This document shows positions 54,682-62,015 of a stretch of DNA of 64,000 nt, in pieces. Made by a program: the position numbers and the translations under genes. Under the pieces are notes generated by a model that was not told the origin of the DNA, did not search any database, and worked only from the letters and a program-made list of their open reading frames with translations. The stretch is from Bacillota bacterium (lineage in GTDB: Bacteria > Bacillota > Negativicutes > Sporomusales > Sporomusaceae), in the NCBI GenBank assembly GCA_017889705.1, contig JAGGAB010000003.1, positions 1 through 64,000 on the forward strand, in the 5' to 3' direction. Each line of letters starts with the position of its first letter. Position 1 is the stretch's first letter.

Positions 54682-55118
54682 TCTACTTCCTCCTTTTCGC
54701 CTATCGTAATTGCACTTTCTACTGAAGCATCAAGTTCCCGGCCAGTTTTTCTCTTACCAGCCAGCACTATATTGAGATGGTTTGGCATATGTGTTTCATC
54801 AAAACCGGCAATTTTACCGATGACTTGGCCACTTATGCGTACAGAATCTCCAACAACAATAACTCCACCCTGAATTATTTCGATAAAACCAACATAGGCA
54901 ATGCGATTTACCCTTTGTCCTGGCCCTGTCTCTTCATCAGAAAGTATAATTTCATGTATTTCTGATGCCTTAACCGCTCGGGACGAAGGGAGCATTAGTT
55001 CAAGTCCCCGGTCTTCAAACGTACCATCAAGGACTACAGCCAGTTTTCCGCTTATTTGCCGCTTGGCAAAGTAGGGATTAAATTGACCAAACATATTTCG
55101 GGCGTAGGGATCACTCAT
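54678..55118 (-). CDS. Unrecognised protein (146 aa), first gene of the operon
   Basis: The protein begins MSDPYARNMFGQFNPYFAKR and is beta-rich: a short N-terminal region, then VVLDGTFEDRGLELMLP, VGFIEIIQGGVIVVGDSVRI and IVLAGKRKTGRELD. It resembles small beta-barrel proteins labelled only as domains of unknown function (perhaps DUF6917), which I cannot confirm. It heads the leftward B12-mutase operon and overlaps RidA by 4 nt. Preceded by GGGAGGGG. Confidence 0.7.
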   Translation of the reverse strand: MSDPYARNMFGQFNPYFAKRQISGKLAVVLDGTFEDRGLELMLPSSRAVKASEIHEIILSDEETGPGQRVNRIAYVGFIEIIQGGVIVVGDSVRISGQVIGKIAGFDETHMPNHLNIVLAGKRKTGRELDASVESAITIGEKEEVD

Positions 55119-55221
55119 TACTACCCCTCCCTTCTATCGCATATAGTTTTCCGCGTTTTCAAGGTAGCTATGTATAATAATCCTCTAAAAATTAACAACA
55201 CATAGAATCTAAAGAATTCCC

Positions 55222-55252
55222 ATAAAAAAGACTTGGCTTGTGCCAAGTCCCC
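55222..55252 (-). terminator. Terminator in the leader of the B12-mutase operon
   Basis: Leftward GGACTTGGC/GCCAAGTC hairpin followed by TTTTTT, about 105 nt before the first start codon (55118). The gene further upstream already has its own terminator at 55404-55437, so this one sits in the leader. The preceding stretch (about 55253-55290, with TAGGGCTTCTGCCGGCGTCC) is GC-rich and could fold. It may be an attenuator; no riboswitch family is recognised. Confidence 0.6.
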
Positions 55253-55320
55253 CAGGACGCCGGCAGAAGCCCTAGTCGTTCTTATGTCAATAAAATTTTG
55301 TTATAAATTCTGGTAGACTA

Positions 55321-55400
55321 AAGAATACACGGCTTGCGTCGAGCTTTTAGCGACGGCGGAAGCAGATGTTGCACTTATCCTGTTTTTAACTTTCTGTTAG
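55321..55400 (-). repeat. Repeat B, copy 2 (inverted, diverged)
   Basis: Read leftward it matches 19023-19115: CCTAACAGAAAGT, TTAAAAACAGGATAAGTGCA, CCGCCGTCGC and AAAAGCTCG...CGCAAGCCGTGT are shared. The half-palindrome ATAACTTTCT is missing and the terminal hairpin has mismatches. Confidence 0.72.
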
Positions 55401-55403
55401 GAA

Positions 55404-55437
55404 AAAAAAGCTCCCGAAAATAACGGAAGCTTTTTTA
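55404..55437. terminator. Bidirectional terminator of the 40-aa gene
   Basis: Leftward AGCTTCCG/CGGGAGCT followed by eight T residues; the plus strand also carries a T run. Confidence 0.85.
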
Positions 55438-55511
55438 GCATATGTCATTCTTGGGAAATTTCATGATGAGCATGAGTTGTACAGTGATTTTTACATAGTT
55501 TACTTTACATG

Positions 55512-55634
55512 CTAAGGCAAACTGCTGATTACATTTTGAATTTCGACTGCGTTTGTGGCTTCCTCTTGCTGTGTCGGCGGGTTGCCTGCCGGCTTAGTAT
55601 TTTTGTTTTTATCTTTATTTTTTTCTGATTCCAT
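55512..55634 (-). CDS. Mini-protein (40 aa)
   Basis: Starts at 55634, eight or so nt after GAGGTG, and encodes MESEKNKDKNKNTKPAGNPP ending VEIQNVISSLP. It is extremely polar and probably unstructured. Its end resembles that of the 53-aa protein at 47777. It has its own terminator. No family known. Confidence 0.5.
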   Translation of the reverse strand: MESEKNKDKNKNTKPAGNPPTQQEEATNAVEIQNVISSLP

Positions 55635-55759
55635 GCTGAACACCTCATTTATATGTTTTGTGTGACTAACAATAGGCTCTCCTTGTTTTGATTGTGGTAT
55701 ACTGGCAATATTTTCTCATAAAAAAATGGCAATCTGCGCCAGACTGCCGGAAGAACGAC

Positions 55760-56956
55760 TCATATTTCGATTATGTCTTTTCTATTCATAACATGTACCG
55801 CGCCAGCTGCAATTACGGCGCCCAGAACAATTACACCAAATACCAGTTGATATGAAAACGCAGCTTGTATATTATTTAATATGAACCCAATTAAGAGCGA
55901 TTGTACCATAGAGGTAATCTGCCAGGTAAATATCATTACCGCCATAGCAGATCCAAATAAGGTTGGCTCAACAATATCGGTAACCAGCATATTAACAGGG
56001 CCCATAAAAGAGAAAGCGGCTACACCCAATACGACCATTAAACACCATAGCATCAGCTCATTCTGTATCCACGGCAGGCTTAGCAACAGAATAATCAGCA
56101 TAAGCAAGTTTGAAAGAATTACCATTCGTCTTCTTTGTGTTTTACCTTTTGTTACCAAACCGATAACAGGCATGCTTATTGTACCGCAAAGACCAAATGC
56201 AGCCATCATAAAACTGGCAGTTGCAGAAGGGAGAGCTGCACCTTGCACCAGATAAGTAACCAGCCAGGCATTGGCCCCCCAAGTAGTAGAAACTGCACCG
56301 GCATAGATGGCAAGTCCGCACAGAAATTTCTTGTCTTTTAAGAGCCTAACAATAGTTGCTATACTTATGGGGCGTTTAGGCTGAACCACTGAGCCTTGAG
56401 ACGCACTTGGCTTCATTACGCCAAGTGCAGCAACAGTCGTAATGCAGGCTATTATACCAAGCACATAAAATGCCAACCGCCAATTTTGCAGTTGATACGC
56501 ATAGGGTATCAAGGCACTTACAAACGCGACACTTAACGTATTGCCGGTATTCAATAACCCGGCAACAAAATCCCGCTCGGTCTCAGGGAACCAGTCCACC
56601 ATAAGTCTAATACTCATTGGCCACACAACGACAACACTGCAGCCTATCAAAAATTGAGATAGCAATATAGAGTAAAAGGAACCATTCCAGCCCGCAAAAA
56701 ATATACACAATGCCGATACCGCAAGACTGAGCGGCAAAATTTGTTTTGGCGTAAAACGATCCACCAAAAGTCCGCCCGGTATTTGGCATATAATTCTTCC
56801 TAACGCTACTGCCGCAACAATATTGGCACTCTGCTGTATAGAAAAACCAAAAATTTCACCGGCAAAAGGAATAAACGGATTCCATGAGAGGTAATTACTG
56901 AACTGACTAAAATACGCCAAATACGCTAATCCAAAGACAACCCAACGATACGGCAA
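55760..56956 (-). CDS. MFS transporter
   Basis: The 398-residue membrane protein has 12 predicted helices in two halves. GGLLVDRFTPKQILPL is the loop 2-3 motif of the major facilitator superfamily. The first residues MPYRWVVFGLAYLAYFSQFS are typical of the ACS/NNP-like carboxylate group. It could import or export an organic acid; the substrate is unknown. It is upstream of the mini-protein and B12-mutase region, but its own operator or terminator is not seen. Confidence 0.9.
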   Translation of the reverse strand: MPYRWVVFGLAYLAYFSQFSNYLSWNPFIPFAGEIFGFSIQQSANIVAAVALGRIICQIPGGLLVDRFTPKQILPLSLAVSALCIFFAGWNGSFYSILLSQFLIGCSVVVVWPMSIRLMVDWFPETERDFVAGLLNTGNTLSVAFVSALIPYAYQLQNWRLAFYVLGIIACITTVAALGVMKPSASQGSVVQPKRPISIATIVRLLKDKKFLCGLAIYAGAVSTTWGANAWLVTYLVQGAALPSATASFMMAAFGLCGTISMPVIGLVTKGKTQRRRMVILSNLLMLIILLLSLPWIQNELMLWCLMVVLGVAAFSFMGPVNMLVTDIVEPTLFGSAMAVMIFTWQITSMVQSLLIGFILNNIQAAFSYQLVFGVIVLGAVIAAGAVHVMNRKDIIEI

Positions 56957-57080
56957 TATGTGCCCCTCCTGTTACATCCGACCCAAATTTAAAATGACTG
57001 CAAGAGATACTATTACTTATGTATTCGGGGGCAAATTACGATGCCCTTCCTTAATTCTCAATTATTAACACGCGAATAAC

Positions 57081-57109
57081 TTGACAGTATCACTTAACTG
57101 CGGTAATAT
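57081..57109 (+). promoter_or_regulatory. Promoter of the manganese-exporter gene
   Basis: TTGACA (57081-57086), a 17-nt spacer, and TAATAT (57104-57109), with transcription expected about 15 nt before the riboswitch. Confidence 0.8.
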
Positions 57110-57130
57110 AATACTCAATATTACATTCCT

Positions 57131-57220
57131 AAAGGGGAGTAGCTCCCAGAACAGAGTCAACATACTGATGAGTAATCATCTGGCTCTGTTGTTGACTACC
57201 GTCAATTAGCGAGACCTTTA
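57131..57220 (+). promoter_or_regulatory. yybP-ykoY manganese riboswitch
   Basis: AAAGGGGAGTAGC, GAGTCAACATACTG and TTGACTACCG...GCGAGACCTTT match the conserved core of this Mn2+-sensing element, with P1 pairing AAAGG and CCTTT. The 3' P1 strand overlaps the 5' arm of the terminator, so Mn binding should favour read-through into the exporter gene. Confidence 0.9.
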
Positions 57221-57257
57221 GTATGACTTATTGTCATACTAAAAGTCTCGTTTTTTT
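57211..57257 (+). terminator. Riboswitch expression-platform terminator
   Basis: GAGACCTTTAGTATGA/TCATACTAAAAGTCTC hairpin followed by seven T residues, 32 nt before the start codon of the exporter gene. Confidence 0.9.
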
Positions 57258-57288
57258 ATTATATATAAACTTTTTAGGAGGATTCACT

Positions 57289-57969
57289 ATGACTGCATTT
57301 TTAACTTCTCTGGTATTTGTAGTGCTGGCAGAAATGGGTGATAAAACCCAGTTATTAGCTATGGCCTTTGCTACCCGCTACAAGTGGCAAACCGTAATGT
57401 GGGGCGTATTTGCGGCAACCATTTTCAACCACTTATTTGCTGTTGTTGTCGGCAGCTATCTTACTAACTTTATTCCTATGAACTATATCCAAATTGCGGC
57501 CGCCATATCTTTTATTATCTTTGGCCTGTGGACAATCCGTGGTGATGAGCTTGACGGCGAAGATAAAGCTACTAAGCGCAGTCCCTTTTGGACAGTGGCT
57601 ATTGCCTTTTTTATTGCGGAAATGGGAGACAAGACCCAACTGGCAACAGTTGCGTTAGCCGCTCAGTTTAATACCATTATCCCGGTCTGGCTTGGCACGA
57701 CCACTGGTATGATGGTCGCTGACGGTATTGGCATAATTATCGGTATTGTGCTTGGAAAACGAATTCCTGAGAGAACCGTTAAATGGTTTGCCGCCATTAT
57801 CTTTATTTTGTTCGGTCTCTTTGGCCTTTATGAATTCTTACCGCAGCAATACTTAACACCGCCGGTAATTGCCTGTATTTTGGCAGCTACTATGTTATCG
57901 ATGTATCTGGTAGCACGCCTGAGTGGAGACGAAGATAAACTGCCTCAAAAATCAGCACAGGAAGAATAA
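57289..57969 (+). CDS. UPF0016/GDT1-family Mn2+ exporter, MneA-like
   Basis: The 226-residue membrane protein has two repeats of three helices, each holding the family signature EMGDKTQL (near residues 16-23 and 110-117), whose acidic residues carry cations. The bacterial members (MneA/MneP-like) export manganese; human TMEM165 and yeast Gdt1 are homologs. The upstream Mn riboswitch supports this function directly. The start at 57289 has AGGAGG. The last 15 residues are polar and cytoplasmic. Confidence 0.93.
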   Translation: MTAFLTSLVFVVLAEMGDKTQLLAMAFATRYKWQTVMWGVFAATIFNHLFAVVVGSYLTNFIPMNYIQIAAAISFIIFGLWTIRGDELDGEDKATKRSPFWTVAIAFFIAEMGDKTQLATVALAAQFNTIIPVWLGTTTGMMVADGIGIIIGIVLGKRIPERTVKWFAAIIFILFGLFGLYEFLPQQYLTPPVIACILAATMLSMYLVARLSGDEDKLPQKSAQEE

Positions 57970-58021
57970 TTCACTTAGGAATTCCGGCCTTAGCCCGTTC
58001 TTAATGATACAAATAAAATTT

Positions 58022-58058
58022 ATGCCCCGTTACCTAAAATATTTAAGTAACGGGGCAT
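58022..58058. terminator. Bidirectional hairpin between convergent genes
   Basis: ATGCCCCGTTAC/GTAACGGGGCAT perfect arms with a 13-nt loop; T-rich on both sides. Confidence 0.7.
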
Positions 58059-58099
58059 TGCTTTAGCTTTCTGTGAATTAGCCAGCTAACTTACGCTTT

Positions 58100-58852
58100 T
58101 TACGTGATTTTGCGCATAACATTGAGTACTGTTTTCATCTCGTCAATCGGTATTTGTCCAGGCGCTGACCTCTCTTGTCCTACAGCAAAGGTAACCGCTG
58201 AACCGAACACACCGCCAAGCAGCCTTGTCGATACGCCGCACGAGCCCATAGATACTGTGATTACCGGAATATCAAGGCTTTTCTTGGCTTCTACAGTAAT
58301 CCCCAATAAAGTCAGTACATCTTCAAGGCCGTTTGGCATAACTGCAACTTTTGCTACATCGGCACCATAATTTTGGGCCTCCACAAGTTTCTTGAACAAA
58401 CATTCTTTGTCTGGTGTCAAAGTAAAATCATGAAAGGATGCAATAATCTTCGTTCCATTCACAGCTGTAATCTCACGCAGCTTCTTTATCTGTTCCGGCG
58501 GATTACTTAACTCATAATCTACGTATTCCATATCTGTATGCTTAGAGACTGCAGCAATAAGCTTGAATGCATCTTCCTTGGAAAAACCCGGTATATGATT
58601 TCCACCTTCACTGCTGGATCGCAGTGTAAAAATGGTAGGAGTGTCTCCTGTTTTGTCGGCAATCTGTCTAGCTAGCGATATGACTTCATTGGTGTCATTT
58701 ATTTCGTCAAAAAAGTCTGCACGCCACTCGATAATATCCGGCTTCTTTTCTAAAATATTGTTCACTTCTGTCAGAATCAGGTTCCGTGTTTTAGCTACTA
58801 CAGGTGTACAAACAAGCGGTTGATCTCCCTCACCAATTAGCTTAGCTGACAA
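58100..58852 (-). CDS. aroD: 3-Dehydroquinate dehydratase, type I
   Basis: The third step of the shikimate pathway: 3-dehydroquinate to 3-dehydroshikimate, via a Schiff base. The 250-residue type I enzyme keeps IIEWRADFF, IASFHDF (catalytic His) and VAKVAVMP (Schiff-base Lys), and GSAVTFAVGQERSAPGQIPI at the C terminus. The start is TTG 58852 six nt after GGAGGAG. It is preceded by a Phe-type T-box leader, so it is expressed when phenylalanyl-tRNA is uncharged. Confidence 0.96.
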   Translation of the reverse strand: MSAKLIGEGDQPLVCTPVVAKTRNLILTEVNNILEKKPDIIEWRADFFDEINDTNEVISLARQIADKTGDTPTIFTLRSSSEGGNHIPGFSKEDAFKLIAAVSKHTDMEYVDYELSNPPEQIKKLREITAVNGTKIIASFHDFTLTPDKECLFKKLVEAQNYGADVAKVAVMPNGLEDVLTLLGITVEAKKSLDIPVITVSMGSCGVSTRLLGGVFGSAVTFAVGQERSAPGQIPIDEMKTVLNVMRKIT

Positions 58853-58900
58853 AACAATCTCCTCCTTTTAAAATCTTTTTAGTAATATCTATAACAAAAC

Positions 58901-59165
58901 AAAAAATCCCGTCCCTTATAGGGACGAGATTTGACTCCCGCGTTACCACCCAGATTGCATCACACCACTTCAGGTACAAAAAGCACGCTTTCGATACCCT
59001 ATCCTTGTAACGGTGGCAACCGGCACAGCTTACTTTTGCGGAAAATCCACAATTTCCACCTGCAACTCAAAGGGGAATTTCACTACCAGAATCGTCCGGT
59101 TTTCACCAACCACCGGCTCTCTGCACAACTCTTATATAGTTACTTATCCTTATCATCGTCGTTAG
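58901..59165 (-). promoter_or_regulatory. T-box leader (probable Phe specifier)
   Basis: Leftward: stem I with AGTA (complement 59141-59144) and GAA forming the loop-E motif, then codon TTC (complement 59075-59077) as specifier; the AGAGAGCCGGTGG distal loop; the T-box core GGGTGGTAACGCGGG (complement about 58937-58951); and a terminator with arms around a TATA loop followed by TTTTTT (58901-58931). The TTC codon one nucleotide after GAA indicates tRNA-Phe. It controls aroD. Confidence 0.88.
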
Positions 59166-59179
59166 TATGTTTTTTGTGT

Positions 59180-59208
59180 ATTGTATCATCCCGATTTACT
59201 ATTGTCAA
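59180..59208 (-). promoter_or_regulatory. Promoter of the T-box/aroD transcript
   Basis: Leftward TTGACA (59203-59208), a 17-nt spacer, and TACAAT (59180-59185). Confidence 0.85.
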
Positions 59209-59315
59209 TACATATTTGTGTTTTCCGAGAATAAATTACACGTTTGTCATCTTGCCTTGCACACATGTACTCGGTAGGTCAACCAGCACTAGTCTCCAGT
59301 GTTATTTTTATGTTA

Positions 59316-59438
59316 CTAGGCTAGTTCTTCTTCATCACTTCCATCATTCAGTTCATATAAAATGCGCGGCAAGTTCTTAATCAATTCTTCTATTTCCTCA
59401 ACCGTTAATTCAACTTCCATATTCTCAAATAATGTCAT
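59316..59438 (-). CDS. Mini-protein (40 aa)
   Basis: Starts at 59438 after GAGGTG and encodes MTLFENMEVELTVEEIEELI followed by KNLPRILYELNDGSDEEELA. It is strongly acidic and helical. The good ribosome site and clean frame support it; there is no family match and no neighbour in the same operon. Confidence 0.5.
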   Translation of the reverse strand: MTLFENMEVELTVEEIEELIKNLPRILYELNDGSDEEELA

Positions 59439-59694
59439 ACTTAACACCTCACTAAGCTTTAATTTTCTAGCACCAGACTACTACAGCGCTTCTGTCTGGA
59501 GTGCAGATATTGCTATATTAATTAACTACTTATCAGTAAAATGCAACTGCTGCTGTTGTTTTATACTCTTGCAGAAAACGTGCCAGTTACACCCCATATA
59601 GTAAAATAATTTTAAGAAGTCTGTCTAGCGTTTAAAATACCGTACGCTAAACAAACGCCACTGCCACTATTGTCCACCCTGCCACATATTATTA
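59439..59694. other. Intergenic region
   Basis: About 255 nt of AT-rich sequence upstream of the 40-aa gene. No open frame with a ribosome site, repeat or tRNA was seen. Confidence 0.5.
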
Positions 59695-59746
59695 TGAAAA
59701 ATTCATACGAAAACTGCATACCAATGCAATTTTTGTATGAATTTTT
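59695..59746. terminator. Terminator-like hairpin
   Basis: AAAAATTCATAC/GTATGAATTTTTT imperfect long hairpin with an inner TGCAT/ATGCA stem. Confidence 0.6.
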
Positions 59747-59763
59747 TAGTAAAGCAAAATAGT

Positions 59764-59803
59764 AAGCGGCTATTTGCCTTATCACAAGACAAATAGCCGC
59801 TCT
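59764..59803. terminator. Terminator for the C39-like gene
   Basis: AGCGGCTATTTG/CAAATAGCCGCT hairpin with a 13-nt loop, 55 nt beyond the peptidase gene. Confidence 0.75.
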
Positions 59804-59857
59804 TTTCACCACAGCCTTCATTTTTTTGTGTTTGGCTGACACCACTGCCGCCCAGTT

Positions 59858-60646
59858 TCAGCGCGGCTTAGCTACAAGCCATTGTTGGCTTTGCTGGCCT
59901 TTAGGAAGCATATGGGCATCAAACCACATATAGTAAAACTTTTCCACTGGGTTTACAACATAGCCGTCTTGGAAATGATCAGCCGTGTCATAAGAATCTG
60001 CCAAAATCAAAACATCATCAGCAACCGTAGCGGTGCCCATCGTATCATAACCGATAATAACTCGCCAATGTCCGCCCCAATCAATATTTTCAACTAATAT
60101 TGGCGTATTAGTTTTCAAGTTATCTATGACGAAATCCCGGAAATCGCCTATTTTCGCAAAAGTGCTGCCATCTTTATGCGAAGCTGTCAGACTGGATTTT
60201 ACTTCCCAGCCAATGGAGTTAAAGAAAAGAACCATGCCTTTAGTATCTGTGCCTACTGCCGGTTTCGTGTTCATGATTTTTGCAATATCCTGCTCCTGCC
60301 AATTGGTATTGCCAAAATGCACAAGCACCGTTAAGGCAGCTGCAGGGCCGCAAGTTATTTCCGTAGTTTGCTGATACGTTTTATAGTGAGGTAATAGCGT
60401 TAACGTATCTGTTGATTGTAAATTGTAAAAATCTAAAACCTTGTAATACGGCGATTGTTTGACATTTCCTAAACCGTTGTAGGAAGAAGCTCCCTCTTTT
60501 GTTGTGACATATCTGTCAGGATAAGGAATAATCCGGCTTTCTGCAGCATTCTCAATGCCGTCTACGTTGGCAAATCCTACATGTACAAAACCCAAAGTAA
60601 TACACAAAACAAAACTCAAGAGTACTAAACCCATCTTATTTCTCAT
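59858..60646 (-). CDS. Exported C39-like cysteine peptidase
   Basis: The 262-residue protein has a signal peptide (about residues 1-26) and a papain-like C39-type fold: C99 in ITCGPAAALTVL, H193 in WGGHWRVIIGYD, and D217 in LADSYD. These three are the expected catalytic triad. The domain is the Peptidase_C39_2 kind found alone in secreted proteins rather than in ABC exporters. The target is unknown; wall or surface proteolysis is plausible. Transcribed leftward downstream of the peroxiredoxin gene. Confidence 0.85.
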   Translation of the reverse strand: MRNKMGLVLLSFVLCITLGFVHVGFANVDGIENAAESRIIPYPDRYVTTKEGASSYNGLGNVKQSPYYKVLDFYNLQSTDTLTLLPHYKTYQQTTEITCGPAAALTVLVHFGNTNWQEQDIAKIMNTKPAVGTDTKGMVLFFNSIGWEVKSSLTASHKDGSTFAKIGDFRDFVIDNLKTNTPILVENIDWGGHWRVIIGYDTMGTATVADDVLILADSYDTADHFQDGYVVNPVEKFYYMWFDAHMLPKGQQSQQWLVAKPR

Positions 60647-60673
60647 AATATCCCTCCGACTATGTGCTGCAAC

Positions 60674-61147
60674 CTATTTTATTACTATCTTTTTCAATGC
60701 CTCAACAATCTGCGAGGCATGCCCGTCAGCTTTGACTTTTCGATAAATCTCACAGATAATTCCGTCCTTGTTAATAAGAAATGTAGATCGTTCAACACCC
60801 ATAGTCTTTTTGCCATACATATTCTTTTCTTTTATCACTTCGTACAAATTACAGACCGTGCTGTCGACATCGCTCAGCAGCGTAAATGGCAGTGAGAATT
60901 TTGCTTTGAATTTAGCATGAGAGGTTTGGCTGTCCCGGCTAATTCCGATGACGCTTCCACCACATGCGGTAATTGTCTCAAAAAACTCGGCAAACTGCTG
61001 AGCTTCTTTACTACAGCCTGCCGTATTATCTTTGGAATAAATGTATAAAACAACATACTTCCCGCGATAGTCAGTCAAACTATGAAGCTGACCGGTTTCA
61101 TCCGGTAAAGAAAACTCAGGAGCTGCTTGTCCAACCATTACGCTCAT
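60674..61147 (-). CDS. bcp: Peroxiredoxin, Bcp/PrxQ family
   Basis: The 157-residue thiol peroxidase has a peroxidatic Cys in NTAGCSKEAQQF, where the usual motif is TPGCTxEA. The resolving Cys expected five residues later in E. coli Bcp is Gln here; another Cys (TACGG) occurs about 18 residues on and might serve. The rest (RSTFLINKDGIICEIYRKVK) matches Bcp. It reduces H2O2 and organic peroxides with thioredoxin. Only 27 nt from the C39-like gene, so co-transcription is possible. Confidence 0.93.
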   Translation of the reverse strand: MSVMVGQAAPEFSLPDETGQLHSLTDYRGKYVVLYIYSKDNTAGCSKEAQQFAEFFETITACGGSVIGISRDSQTSHAKFKAKFSLPFTLLSDVDSTVCNLYEVIKEKNMYGKKTMGVERSTFLINKDGIICEIYRKVKADGHASQIVEALKKIVIK

Positions 61148-61202
61148 GCTAACACTTCCTTTTCAATCGCCTGTATTCCTATATTATAGCATAAACAAAA
61201 AC

Positions 61203-62015
61203 TTATCCTTTAAATCTTTCCTCTTTTACCTGGGTTTGCTTGTTACAGTAAGACGAAATTTTTCCGTATTTGATCGCATCCACCGGACAACTTTTCAGAC
61301 AATCGCCACAATTGGTACAATTAGCTTCATCAGGCCTGGTTCCCATTTCACAAATACGTAAACAAGCATCGCAGCCATTACAGGCGCTAGTCTTGAAAAC
61401 CCGGAAAAGAGCCATGCCCTTGAAAAGCTCTAGCATCCCGCCGGTGGGACAAACAAAGCGGCACCACAAATTAGCAACTACCAAGCCAGCTGCCACTAAA
61501 CCAAGCACAATAAACGTGCGAGCCAGCCAGAAGGGTGAAGCATGCTCAAAAGAAAGTTTAATAGAATTCCAGAATTCACCGACCCGAATCGGCACCATCA
61601 TACGCGGATTATCTAGTCCAAAACAGATAATGAGAACAGCCAGAATTGCCATAAGCGCTCCCAGCGGTACAAACTTCAACCAGCGATTACGAACACGCAT
61701 TTTTAACAGCGCCACTTTCCCAAGCATCTGATTGAGAAAGCCACCAGGGCAAAGCCAACCGCAAAAGGCCCGTCCAAAAAACAGCACAGACATTGGCAAT
61801 AACAGCCAGAATCCCCAGAAGTAGCTTGTAATTCTTCCCCAGCAGGTAATAACCGGACAGGACTGACAATTCACAAAAGGAACAAGGAAGGGACAGCGAA
61901 AGATGCCGTAAAACGCCCATTGCCCCAAAACCGCCAGCATGACTGTTTGAATTACCAGGCGAGCTTTTGTCAGACAAAAGCTACTTGATTTTGCTGCTTC
62001 ATTTTGATTAGACAT
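61203..62015 (-). CDS. NapH/NosR-like 4Fe-4S membrane protein
   Basis: The 270-residue protein has about five membrane helices, two CxxxCP motifs (FCGWLCPGG and WCRFVCPTGG), and two C-terminal ferredoxin clusters (CNGCDACLRICEMG and CTNCGDCLKSCP). Family members (NapH, NosR C-terminal, RnfB-like) carry electrons to periplasmic partners. The start overlaps the substrate-binding-protein gene by 8 nt, so they are co-translated. It may provide electrons for an extracytoplasmic oxyanion reduction, but no reductase gene is adjacent. Confidence 0.88.
   Translation of the reverse strand: MSNQNEAAKSSSFCLTKARLVIQTVMLAVLGQWAFYGIFRCPFLVPFVNCQSCPVITCWGRITSYFWGFWLLLPMSVLFFGRAFCGWLCPGGFLNQMLGKVALLKMRVRNRWLKFVPLGALMAILAVLIICFGLDNPRMMVPIRVGEFWNSIKLSFEHASPFWLARTFIVLGLVAAGLVVANLWCRFVCPTGGMLELFKGMALFRVFKTSACNGCDACLRICEMGTRPDEANCTNCGDCLKSCPVDAIKYGKISSYCNKQTQVKEERFKG

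Noticed and set aside
55222-55300. AdoCbl riboswitch before the B12-mutase operon
   Set aside because: No B12-box or conserved core could be found in the leader, despite the attractive biology.
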